NCBI GenBank assembly: GCA_021157445.1
Contig: JAGGWM010000158.1
Location: 1-5,948 of the forward strand
Source: Thermococcus sp.
GTDB lineage: Archaea; Methanobacteriota_B; Thermococci; Thermococcales; Thermococcaceae
Direction: 5' to 3'
Length of the DNA stretch: 5,948 bases
Part shown: positions 1-5,846 of the stretch, one piece after another
Layout of the letters: each line of letters starts with the position of its first letter
Position numbering within the stretch: the stretch's first letter is position 1
Position numbers and translations under genes: made by a program
Notes under the pieces: model-generated
The model's database searches: none
Seen by the model: only the letters and a program-made list of their open reading frames with translations
Told to the model about the DNA's origin: nothing

Positions 1-594
1 GCAAAGGCAACCAACGATGCGATAAAAATACTCGATGCCTATGGATGTGATGTCATCTTTGTGGAAACCGTAGGTGTGGGACAGATTGAAGTGGACATTG
101 TAAAAACTGCCGATACAGTGGTTCTAGTCACTGTTCCTGGCTTGGGTGATGATATCCAGGCCATAAAAGCCGGTTTAATGGAAATAGCAGACATCTTTGT
201 AGTCAACAAAGCTGACAAGGAAGGTGCAGAGGCTACAATGTTTGAGCTTGAGCTAATGCTTGACCTTGAGAAGGAAAAATGGGAGAGGAAAGGGTGGAGA
301 CCGCCAGTGGTTTCCACAGTGGCTTTTACCAATAAGGGAATTGACCAGCTTTGGGAAGCCATCAACAAACATAGAGCCTTTTTGTCAGAGAGCGGGGAAA
401 TCGAAAAGAAGAGGAAATTCAGGGTGGAGGAAGAGATCAAAGCAATTGTCTCAAGCACTATCGCAAGGAAAATTGGGGAAATGATGGGAGATAACGAAAT
501 AGCCCGGCTTATAGAGAAGATTGCGAACAGGGAGATTGACCCTTATTCTGCCGCTGATATTGTTTTGGAAAAAGCTTTGGGGGTGAGGGTATGA
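1..594 (+). CDS. meaB: MeaB/ArgK-family GTPase, methylmalonyl-CoA mutase chaperone (3' part)
   Basis: This is a G3E P-loop GTPase of the MeaB/ArgK (LAO/AO transport ATPase) family. Such proteins load and protect the adenosylcobalamin cofactor of methylmalonyl-CoA mutase in the cytoplasm. The gene runs in from the left edge: the reading frame is open from base 1, so the GTG at 61 is not its start. The visible 197 residues hold the Walker B/G3 region [14 protein letters not shown] (about residues 17-30), the family stretch [14 protein letters not shown], and the G4 motif NKAD (69-72), which reads guanine. A helical C-terminal part follows, of the kind used for dimerisation. The Walker A motif and roughly the first 80-120 residues lie outside the window. 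The position after GVGQ is Ile; I recall Ser as more usual in the family. The stop overlaps the start of the epimerase gene (ATGA), which indicates co-transcription and translational coupling. The old name 'arginine transport ATPase' is misleading here. Confidence 0.93.
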   Translation, partial: AKATNDAIKILDAYGCDVIFVETVGVGQIEVDIVKTADTVVLVTVPGLGDDIQAIKAGLMEIADIFVVNKADKEGAEATMFELELMLDLEKEKWERKGWRPPVVSTVAFTNKGIDQLWEAINKHRAFLSESGEIEKKRKFRVEEEIKAIVSSTIARKIGEMMGDNEIARLIEKIANREIDPYSAADIVLEKALGVRV

Positions 595-992
595 TAAAGA
601 AAGTTGACCATATTGGAATTGCTGTTAAGAACCTCGAAGATGCCATAAAAATTTGGGAAAGCCTTGGGTTGAAGGTTGAAGAAATTGAGGAAGTTCCTGA
701 CCAGAAAGTTAGAACTGCAATATTCCATGCAGGTGAAACAAGAATTGAGCTCTTGGAGGCAACTGCAGAGGATTCTCCAATAGCGAAGTTCATCGAGAAG
801 AGGGGAGAAGGAATACACCACATAGCCCTTGGGGTTGACAATATTGAGGAGCACTTGGAGAAGCTTAAGGAAAAGGGTTTCAGGCTTATCGATGAAAAGC
901 CTAGAATAGGGGCAGGCGGGGCTAAAATAGCCTTTGTGCATCCTAAGAGTGTTGGTGGAGTCCTTCTTGAGCTTTGTGAAAGAGAGGAGTGA
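591..992 (+). CDS. mce: Methylmalonyl-CoA epimerase
   Basis: The product is a 133-residue protein of the vicinal oxygen chelate (glyoxalase/VOC) fold, the usual length for archaeal epimerases. It interconverts (R)- and (S)-methylmalonyl-CoA, linking propionyl-CoA and succinyl-CoA through the B12 mutase. Two VOC half-repeats are visible. The first begins VDHIGIAV and the second [10 protein letters not shown]. By comparison with the Propionibacterium enzyme (from memory), the metal ligands would be His7, Glu53 (in TRIELLE), His77 (in IHHIA) and Glu128 (in VLLELCE). The signature [12 protein letters not shown] near the end is typical of the family. The ATG at 591 overlaps the meaB stop and is preceded by GGTGAGG at 582-588, a strong archaeal ribosome binding site. 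The partnership with meaB supports the function beyond the fold alone. A T-rich tract directly after the stop ends the unit. Confidence 0.95.
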   Translation: MIKKVDHIGIAVKNLEDAIKIWESLGLKVEEIEEVPDQKVRTAIFHAGETRIELLEATAEDSPIAKFIEKRGEGIHHIALGVDNIEEHLEKLKEKGFRLIDEKPRIGAGGAKIAFVHPKSVGGVLLELCEREE

Positions 993-1010
993 TCTCTTTT
1001 TTATTTTTTC
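993..1010 (+). terminator. T-rich intrinsic terminator after mce
   Basis: Immediately after the mce stop codon the plus strand has two runs of six T separated by one A, which is the form of an archaeal intrinsic terminator. A weak 5-bp stem (AGAGA at 981-985 with TCTCT at 993-997) spans the stop codon, but the T tract alone is probably sufficient. It ends the meaB-mce transcript before it runs antisense through the 5S rRNA gene. Confidence 0.7.
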
Positions 1011-1040
1011 AGAAAGCAAGAATTCAATCTTGCCTGTTCT
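1011..1040. repeat. Inverted repeat (hairpin) between mce and the 5S rRNA gene
   Basis: GCAAGA at 1016-1021 pairs perfectly with TCTTGC at 1028-1033 around a 6-base loop. The stem is extended by AGAA (1011-1014) with TTCT (1037-1040) across a small asymmetric internal loop. It lies just beyond the mce T tract and downstream of the 5S 3' end. It is not followed by a T tract on the minus strand, so it does not look like a bacterial-type terminator. Its role is unknown; a processing or end-protection element for either transcript is possible. Confidence 0.45.
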
Positions 1041-1046
1041 TGGGAG

Positions 1047-1059
1047 TTTTCCTAGAAAA
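1047..1059 (-). terminator. Probable 3' end signal of the 5S rRNA transcript
   Basis: About 10 bases past the mature 5S 3' end, the minus strand has CTTTTC inside a perfect 5-bp inverted repeat: TTTTC at 1047-1051, loop CTA, GAAAA at 1055-1059. A short T run just after a stable RNA gene is the usual archaeal end signal. The T run is only four bases, so this could instead be a processing site. Confidence 0.4.
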
Positions 1060-1069
1060 GTTTGTTGAG

Positions 1070-1193
1070 TGGCCGGCGGCGTCCCCGGTTTCCCGCCCCC
1101 TCTCGGAGGGCAGTACACCCGGGATCGCTGGCGGGCTTAACTTCCGGGGTCGAAACGAGTCCGGGTGTGACCCCGCCGCTATGACCGCCGTAC
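1070..1193 (-). rRNA. rrf: 5S ribosomal RNA
   Basis: On the minus strand the sequence reads GGTACGGCGGTCATAGCGGC at its 5' end and ends with GACGCCGCCGGCCACT. It contains the nearly universal 5S segment CCCCGGAAGTTAAGC (loop B/helix III region). Expected helices are visible: helix I from CGGCGG near the 5' end with CCGCCG near the 3' end, helix II from GGCGGG with CCCGCC, and the helix V tip from CCCTC-CGA-GAGGG. The whole closely resembles the Thermococcus celer 5S RNA as I remember it. The length of about 124 nt is normal. The gene stands alone: no 16S, 23S or tRNA gene adjoins it in the window, in keeping with the unlinked 5S genes of Thermococcales. The ends are accurate to a few bases; the 5' end was set from the conserved start and the TATA spacing. 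It would join the central protuberance of the large ribosomal subunit. Confidence 0.96.
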
Positions 1194-1216
1194 CGATACT
1201 AACTCTCAGCACAGGC

Positions 1217-1224
1217 TTTATAAA
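1217..1224 (-). promoter_or_regulatory. TATA box of the 5S rRNA gene (palindromic, possibly shared)
   Basis: TTTATAAA is centred at about 1220.5, roughly 27 bases before the 5' end of the 5S gene, which is the standard archaeal TATA-to-start distance. On the minus strand it is preceded by CGTAAAC, a fair match to a TFB recognition element. The box is a perfect palindrome, extended to CTTTATAAAG. It also sits about 26 bases before the ATG at 1247 on the plus strand, so it could fire in both directions. Confidence 0.75.
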
Positions 1225-1246
1225 GTTTACGGTTGTATTTCCTTCG

Positions 1247-2749
1247 ATGATCTACACATTGCTTAGAAGTGTTGAGAGATTAGCAATAAGCCCATCAAAA
1301 AGGGCTAGAGACTTTCAAAGGGTTATTCAATCATATAAAAATGGAGAGCCTATTGAGGTAGAGGGATTCTTAATCTTGAGACAGCCTCCCAATGTGCCGA
1401 AAGATGGTGCCTATTACCTTCTCTCCCCGTTATCTCCAAGTGAGCTCCCAAAGAGCGATATTAGGCCTTATGTGGTGATAAAGATTACTGAAAAGAGCAG
1501 AATAAACGCAGAGCTGAAGAGCGGAGAGTATGTTAAAATTGGGGGCATTATAGATGCGTACCCATTTGGAAACATGCGCCTTATACACGTCATCTCTCTG
1601 GAAAAAGCTAGCGTTGAGGATTATTGGCTTCACTACAAGGAACTTGCCCTTAAAAAGGAAGAGCTGGAGTATCTCATAGATTCAACAATCAACGCCAATT
1701 ATGAGCTCAAAAAGGCTATCCTTTATTCTCTCTTTGCTTCTCCCTCTATAGTAGGCGGTAAAAAGGTTTGGGGGGAGGGAGTGACTTTTTCTGCACTCAA
1801 AAATGACCCCAAAATTATAAAATCTCTCTGGGATGCCTCAAAATATCTGATTAGCCTTTTTCCAGAGGAGCTGATTTTAAAAAAGGAAAAATCGAAATCC
1901 TTTATAGATGAAAACCTTGACCTTGACTTTCCTTTCTTCATTGGGGGAGGGAAGTACTACTCACCCTCGAACAAAAGTCTCCTTAGAAAGGAGATTCCAG
2001 TTGCGGAGTGGGCTAGAGAATATTTTGAGAAAAAGCAGGCAGTCTTTTTGACTCCAAAGATGTATAAGCGGATTTCTCCAGAGGATCCTTTAGCTTACAC
2101 CTCCGAAACACCCTTCATTGTAAATGAGCGCATAGGATGGGAGAGAAACCGGGAGCTGGAGCAGCTTGTTCCTAATCTCCTGGCCACCATTTTTTTGAAA
2201 AAAGAAAAAATACCCTCTCTCAGTCCTTCTGATAAGACTGTGGAAAAGTTTAGAGAAAGATTTGAAAGATGGATTTTTAGAAATGCCAGAGAGTACGGGG
2301 AGAAATTCGATGCCTTGAGGCTTAAGGGGATGATATTCGAAACCAACACGAGATATCTCTTAAGCCTCCGTCTCTTAGGATCAATAGCAAGATTTGAAGG
2401 TGAAATAAACAACAGAATCATAAGCGACGTTATAAATATGAACCAGGAGATAGTGGACATGTGGATAAACGAAATCTCTGAAAGAGAGATGTTGAAGGCG
2501 CTGGAGATTTATGAGAAATATATTGAACGGGACTTTAGAAACAAACGCTTGGTAATGGCTTTGAGAGTTTTTATGGACTTGGAGGCTGTTTCTACGGATG
2601 GATCCGTTAATAGAGAGGAGTTTTACAATGCTCTAGTGGAGTATGGATTTAAGCCCTCATATGCAGAAGAGATTATAGAACGCCTCATTGCCGACGGATA
2701 TCTCTACGAGCCGTTTATAGGTAGGCTGAAGATGATAAAGCCGGAGTAG
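1247..2749 (+). CDS. Conserved hypothetical protein, probable degenerate MCM-like protein lacking the ATPase motifs
   Basis: The product is 500 residues and the precise function is unknown. Residues about 35-120 look like an OB fold: beta-rich, with PYVVIKIT and SGEYVKIGGIIDAYPFGNM resembling the second half of MCM N-terminal OB domains. Residues about 138-166 (LEYLIDSTINANYELKKAIL and on) recall the MCM segment leading into the ATPase domain (Ile-x-Pro-x-Ile-x-Gly...Ile-Lys-x-Ala-Ile). No Walker A, Walker B or arginine finger follows; residues 170-330 are unrecognised. Residues about 360-400 could be a remnant of the helical lid, and 448-497 resemble the MCM C-terminal winged helix, including AEEIIERLIADGYLYEP. 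The MCM link is inference from remembered patterns, not an alignment. The ATG at 1247 was chosen because the frame upstream (back to 989) runs antisense through the 5S rRNA gene and the mce terminator. No ribosome binding site precedes it, consistent with a leaderless transcript from the TATA box at 1217. It is probably co-transcribed with the RNase P gene 8 bases downstream. Confidence 0.85.
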   Translation: MIYTLLRSVERLAISPSKRARDFQRVIQSYKNGEPIEVEGFLILRQPPNVPKDGAYYLLSPLSPSELPKSDIRPYVVIKITEKSRINAELKSGEYVKIGGIIDAYPFGNMRLIHVISLEKASVEDYWLHYKELALKKEELEYLIDSTINANYELKKAILYSLFASPSIVGGKKVWGEGVTFSALKNDPKIIKSLWDASKYLISLFPEELILKKEKSKSFIDENLDLDFPFFIGGGKYYSPSNKSLLRKEIPVAEWAREYFEKKQAVFLTPKMYKRISPEDPLAYTSETPFIVNERIGWERNRELEQLVPNLLATIFLKKEKIPSLSPSDKTVEKFRERFERWIFRNAREYGEKFDALRLKGMIFETNTRYLLSLRLLGSIARFEGEINNRIISDVINMNQEIVDMWINEISEREMLKALEIYEKYIERDFRNKRLVMALRVFMDLEAVSTDGSVNREEFYNALVEYGFKPSYAEEIIERLIADGYLYEPFIGRLKMIKPE

Positions 2750-2757
2750 GTGGGAAA

Positions 2758-3156
2758 ATGCCAAAAAAGTTCATAAAACGCAAGGAGCAGAGAGAAAAGA
2801 AAAGAATCGCTCTCGAGAGGGTAAATATTCTTTTTAGTTTGGCTGAGAGGATTTTCCCCTATGATAGAGAGCTGGCGAATCGTTATGTTGGGATAGCCTT
2901 AGCAGTCCAACAAAAAGCCAAAGTTAGAATGCCAAGGAAATGGAAGAGGAGATACTGCAGGAGATGCCATTCTTTTCTTGTTCCCGGTGTTAATGCCAGA
3001 GTCAGACTAAGACAGAAAAGAATGCCTCATGTTGTTATAAAATGCCTGGAATGTGGACACATAATGAGGTATCCGTATTTGAGGGAAAAGAAAGAGCGGA
3101 GAAAGAAGAAAGAGATGGAAGGAAAATTAATACAAAAAGGCAGAAAGATTAAGTGA
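2758..3156 (+). CDS. rnp4: Ribonuclease P protein component 4 (RNP4, Rpp21/Rpr2 family)
   Basis: This is a 132-residue basic protein of the archaeal/eukaryotic Rpp21 family. With RNP1, which it pairs with in archaea (known for the family), it binds the specificity region of RNase P RNA and helps remove 5' leaders from tRNA precursors. Two long N-terminal helices carry the family pattern ALERVNILFSLAE...A-RYVGIA (about residues 18-47). A zinc ribbon follows with ligands Cys67 and Cys70 (CRRC) and Cys96 and Cys99 (CLECG). The segment MPRKWKRRYCRRCHSFL is characteristic. The tail from residue 108 on is almost entirely Lys, Arg and Glu and is likely flexible and RNA-contacting. The ATG is preceded by GGTGGG at 2749-2754 and lies 8 bases after the preceding stop, implying one transcript. 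It converges on serS with only 10 bases between the two genes. Length is a little above the roughly 117-120 residues typical of Pyrococcus, owing to the charged tail. Confidence 0.95.
   Translation: MPKKFIKRKEQREKKRIALERVNILFSLAERIFPYDRELANRYVGIALAVQQKAKVRMPRKWKRRYCRRCHSFLVPGVNARVRLRQKRMPHVVIKCLECGHIMRYPYLREKKERRKKKEMEGKLIQKGRKIK
3123..3138 (-). terminator. Possible serS terminator inside the 3' end of rnp4
   Basis: On the minus strand, about 30 bases past the serS stop, there is a run of five T followed by GTATTAA and four more T. With only 10 bases between serS and the convergent rnp4 gene, serS transcripts must end within rnp4, and this is the first T-rich tract available. Confidence 0.4.
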
Positions 3157-3166
3157 GAGTAAGCGA

Positions 3167-4531
3167 CTATTTACAGCACTTCTCTTTCTTTTCTACCGGC
3201 ACTATCTCTTTAAAGCCTGTATACGACCAGAGGGCTTTTGGTATCTTAACCGTTCCGTCTTCCTCTTGGAAGTTTTCTACTATCGCAACTATTGCTCTTG
3301 ATGTTGCTATCGCTGTGGAATTCAGAGTGTGAACGAAGCGCGGCTTTTCGTTGGGTTTATCCCTAAATCTTATGTTTAACCTTCTTGCTTGCCATTCTGT
3401 ACAGTTTGAACAGCTTACAACCTCTCTAAACTTTCCTTGCGCGCTCATCCATGCTTCAATGTCATACTTCTTTGCTGCAACGTAGCCCAAATCACCGGTA
3501 CATATGTTGACAACTCTGTATGGGATTTCAAGGGCTTGAAAGATTTCTTCTGCATTTTGAAGGAGCTTTTCATGCCATTCCCAGCTTTCCTCTGGCCTTG
3601 AGTACACGAACTGTTCAACCTTATGGAACTGGTGCACCCTGAATATTCCCTTAGTGTCTTTTCCAGCGGTTCCCGCTTCTTTCCTGAAACATGGGCTAAC
3701 CCCAGCGTAGAGGAGAGGCAGGTCTTTTCCGTCAAGGATTTCATTTGCATGAAGGCCGGCAAGTGGATGCTCTGAGGTGGGTATTAAATAAAGGTCTTCT
3801 CCCTCCACTTTGTAGATAACATCCTCGAAGTCATCAAAGCTTGTGACTCCCTCTTCGACATACCTCCTGACCATATATGGTGGTATTACTGGAATGAAAC
3901 CTTTTTCAATGAGCTTGTCGAGAGCAAACCTTATCAATGCCAGATCAAGGATGACGATTTCGTTTAAGAGGTAGAAGAACCTTGAACCGCTAACCTTTGC
4001 GGCTCTCTCAAAGTCGGCTCCTCCAAGTTTGGGTAAAAGATCAGCATGAAGCTGGGGCTTCCATTCGATTACCTCGTACTCCATCTTTCCTAGACTCTGC
4101 TCCAGAAAGTTCTCTAAGTGACCTTTCCATACCCTCGCCTTGCCCCAGAATTTTATTGGAACGTTTTCCGTATCGTCTTTTCCTATGGGGACGCTCTCGT
4201 GGGTTATATTGGGGAGACGCCGGAGGTAATAGTCAATTTTTTCCTTGATTTCTTTGTTTTCTCTCTCGATTTCTTCAATTTGCTTCACTATCTCGTTGCT
4301 CCTTGCTAAAAGTTCATCTACAGGTTTTCCTGCTTTTTTCCTTTTACCTATCTCCACGGCAAGCCTGTTTCTTTCTCTCCTGAGGAGGTTAATTCTCTTT
4401 AGGTTGTCTCTCCACTTCTTATCAAGTTCAAGAATTTCGTCTATCCATTTGAGCTTCTCTAACTCCCTACGCTTTATTAGGTCGCCCTTTACCAAATCTG
4501 GATTTTCACGGATGAGCTTTATATCAAGCAT
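3167..4531 (-). CDS. serS: Seryl-tRNA synthetase
   Basis: This is a class II aminoacyl-tRNA synthetase of 454 residues that attaches serine to tRNA(Ser), and to tRNA(Sec) where that exists. It is the standard bacterial/eukaryotic-like type, not the rare methanogen type. The N-terminal arm (about residues 25-105) is a long antiparallel coiled coil rich in Lys, Glu and Arg that grips the long variable arm of tRNA(Ser). The catalytic core shows motif 1 (KGFIPVIPPYMVRR, 210-223), the serine-binding TSE (252-254), motif 2 (FRKEAGTAGKDTKGIFRVHQ, Arg283) and motif 3 (TSRAIVAIVEN, Arg412). A CSNC pair (374-377) lies in SCSNCTEWQARR, and the protein ends KEKCCK. The ATG at 4531 is preferred: it has GGTGA five bases upstream. 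An in-frame GTG at 4540 would overlap that site and add only three residues. A TATA-like box lies just upstream, so it can be transcribed apart from moeA. Confidence 0.97.
   Translation of the reverse strand: MLDIKLIRENPDLVKGDLIKRRELEKLKWIDEILELDKKWRDNLKRINLLRRERNRLAVEIGKRKKAGKPVDELLARSNEIVKQIEEIERENKEIKEKIDYYLRRLPNITHESVPIGKDDTENVPIKFWGKARVWKGHLENFLEQSLGKMEYEVIEWKPQLHADLLPKLGGADFERAAKVSGSRFFYLLNEIVILDLALIRFALDKLIEKGFIPVIPPYMVRRYVEEGVTSFDDFEDVIYKVEGEDLYLIPTSEHPLAGLHANEILDGKDLPLLYAGVSPCFRKEAGTAGKDTKGIFRVHQFHKVEQFVYSRPEESWEWHEKLLQNAEEIFQALEIPYRVVNICTGDLGYVAAKKYDIEAWMSAQGKFREVVSCSNCTEWQARRLNIRFRDKPNEKPRFVHTLNSTAIATSRAIVAIVENFQEEDGTVKIPKALWSYTGFKEIVPVEKKEKCCK
3180..3194 (+). terminator. Possible rnp4 terminator inside the 3' end of serS
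   Basis: On the plus strand, 24 bases after the rnp4 stop, there is a pyrimidine stretch with T runs of three and four (TTCTCTTTCTTTTCT). It is the first T-rich tract past the gene and lies antisense to the last codons of serS. The T runs are short and interrupted by C, so it may be a weak signal. Confidence 0.3.
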
Positions 4532-4547
4532 TCCTTTCACCTACCCT

Positions 4548-4577
4548 AATAACGAGGGGGTTATTTAAAAGTTATTT
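4548..4577 (-). repeat. AAATAAC half-sites (two direct, one inverted) in the serS promoter
   Basis: Read on the minus strand, AAATAAC occurs at 4577-4571 and again at 4566-4560, exactly 11 bases apart. An inverted copy of AATAAC (GTTATT) follows at 4553-4548. The second and third copies form a 6-bp inverted repeat around a 6-base C-rich spacer. The array covers the presumed TATA box and the region up to the transcript start, where a DNA-binding regulator could act. AT-rich promoter DNA makes chance repeats plausible. Confidence 0.4.
4562..4570 (-). promoter_or_regulatory. Likely TATA box of serS
   Basis: On the minus strand TTTTAAATA is centred near 4566, which predicts a transcript start near 4540 and a very short leader carrying the GGTGA at 4541-4537. 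A second box, TTTTAAAT around 4589-4582, overlaps the end of moeA and would give a start near 4559. The nearer box is favoured by the AT-rich CAAATAAC just upstream, but either could be used. Confidence 0.55.
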
Positions 4578-4583
4578 GGAAAT

Positions 4584-5786
4584 TTAAAAGCGGAACAAGA
4601 TAACATCCACCTCTTCCCCTTCCTCCAGTATCTCGACGTTTTCTGGAACCTCTGCAAATCCGTCCGCTTCTATAAAGCTTGTAACTGCTCCACTTCCTTT
4701 TAAAATTGGTTTAGCGATTTCTCCTTCCAGTTTAACCGGTAAAAACTGCCTCCTCCCCTTTACGGAAAACACTTTATGGGCTAATCTCTTTTTGGTTCTG
4801 TCGGCTTTGAACTCCCCTCCCAGAAGCTTTCTAATTAGTGGTGCAACAAGAAGGGTAAAGTTTGTTAGACACGAGGTTGGATAGCCAGGAAGCCCAAAAA
4901 TTGGTTTCCCTTTTATAACTCCGATTATTGTTGGCTTGCCGGGCTGTATGGCTATTCCATGCACCTTTATCTCACCGAGCTCCTCTATTATTGAGGCCGT
5001 TAAGTCTCTCGTTCCTCCGCTTGCTCCGCCGGATAAGATTATTATATCGTATCTAAGCCCCTCGAGTATTTTCTCTTTCAGGCTTTCCTCGTTATCTCGG
5101 GCTATTCCAAGGAAATAAGCCTCGCCTCCAAGTTCTCTAACGGCATCACTTACAGCCCTTCCGTTGATATCGTAAATCTTTCCACGTTTAAGCTCTTCTT
5201 CGGGCAAAATAACCTCATTTCCCGTGCTGATTACTGCCACTTTAGGCTTCGCAAAGACTTTTACCTTGTTTATTCCTACGGCAGAGAGAAGGGCGGTTTC
5301 CTTAAACCCCAGTTTTGTTCCTTTCTTTAGAAGGAGTTTTCCTTTAGGAATATCGGTTCCCGCTTTCATTACACCGGCTTGAGGATACATGGGCTTGGAG
5401 ATTACTATCTCGTCTCCCTTTCTCTCCACTATCTCAAACTCTATCACTGCATCTGCATCTTTTGGTAGGACTGCTCCAGTTGAGATGTATGCCGCTTCTC
5501 CTTTGTTAAGTTCAATTTGGGGTTCTTCTCCAGCATGGATTTCCCCAATTACTTTAAGAACTGCCGGGTTGCTCTCGCTTGCATTCCACGTATCTTGGCT
5601 TCTCACTGCATATCCATCTACTTTGGCTCTATCAAATGGAGGTACATCTATAGGGGAGCTTATATTCTCTGCAAGAACCCTCCCAAGGCCCTCCTCCAAG
5701 GTCACATCTTCAATTTTCGGCTCGAGCGGTAGGGAGTTAATGACGTTTAGTGCTTCTTCAAGAGGAACAACTTTCAAAAATGCCAT
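4584..5786 (-). CDS. moeA: Molybdopterin molybdenumtransferase (MoeA family)
   Basis: This 400-residue protein catalyses metal insertion, using adenylylated molybdopterin and molybdate or tungstate to form the mature cofactor. In Thermococcales the cofactor serves mainly tungsten enzymes such as aldehyde ferredoxin oxidoreductases, so tungsten is the likely metal (inference). The order of domains is typical: the N-terminal MoeA_N region with PPFDRAKVDGYAVR (49-62) and AYISTGAVLPKDADAVIEFE (99-118), then the MogA-like MoCF domain (about 181-325) with AVISTGNEV, the GGASGGTRD loop (253-261, equivalent to the catalytic GGxSxGxxD), QPGKPT (281-286) and FGLPGYPTSC (297-306). A C-terminal beta-barrel domain ends the protein. 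The length is normal for the family and nothing is missing. The ATG at 5786 has GGTGA at 5795-5791 and a TATA-like box further up. serS follows 52 bases downstream on the same strand. Archaea often have two moeA copies; only one is seen here. Confidence 0.96.
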   Translation of the reverse strand: MAFLKVVPLEEALNVINSLPLEPKIEDVTLEEGLGRVLAENISSPIDVPPFDRAKVDGYAVRSQDTWNASESNPAVLKVIGEIHAGEEPQIELNKGEAAYISTGAVLPKDADAVIEFEIVERKGDEIVISKPMYPQAGVMKAGTDIPKGKLLLKKGTKLGFKETALLSAVGINKVKVFAKPKVAVISTGNEVILPEEELKRGKIYDINGRAVSDAVRELGGEAYFLGIARDNEESLKEKILEGLRYDIIILSGGASGGTRDLTASIIEELGEIKVHGIAIQPGKPTIIGVIKGKPIFGLPGYPTSCLTNFTLLVAPLIRKLLGGEFKADRTKKRLAHKVFSVKGRRQFLPVKLEGEIAKPILKGSGAVTSFIEADGFAEVPENVEILEEGEEVDVILFRF

Positions 5787-5816
5787 TTTATCACCCAGAT
5801 AAAGAAGGAGAAAAGG

Positions 5817-5828
5817 ATTAATAAAATT
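5817..5828 (-). promoter_or_regulatory. Possible TATA box of moeA
   Basis: The 60-base gap before moeA on the minus strand contains AATTTTATTAAT, centred near 5822. It predicts a transcript start near 5796, leaving a leader of about 10 bases that begins at the GGTGA site. This matches the short leader inferred for serS. The box is AT-rich but not a perfect consensus, and read-through from the gene to the right is also possible. Confidence 0.45.
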
Positions 5829-5846
5829 GTTGGGAGATTATGAAGT

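Noticed and set aside
61..594. A GTG at 61 as the start of a short 177-residue GTPase gene.
   Set aside because: The same frame is open back to base 1 and encodes family-typical sequence (the strand leading into Walker B), so the gene is cut by the window edge.
993..1069. A C/D-box small RNA or tRNA in the gap between mce and the 5S gene.
   Set aside because: No RTGATGA C box with paired D box and no tRNA cloverleaf could be found on either strand; only simple hairpins and T runs are visible.
2190..2210. Run of seven T, then six A, G and six A inside the MCM-like gene, including the in-frame heptamer T TTT TTG, a possible -1 slippage site or internal terminator.
   Set aside because: The zero frame continues cleanly for 180 more codons to a recognisable C-terminal domain, while the -1 frame stops after about a dozen codons. 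The tract is easily explained by Phe, Leu and Lys codons in an AT-rich gene.
4532..4540. GTG at 4540 as the start of serS, adding three residues (MKG).
   Set aside because: The GTG lies within the GGTGA that is correctly spaced for the ATG at 4531, and SerRS proteins typically begin MLDIK.
5389..5802. Open frame on the plus strand opposite moeA.
   Set aside because: It is antisense to strongly recognisable MoeA sequence, has no ribosome binding site and encodes a serine- and leucine-rich string with no domain.
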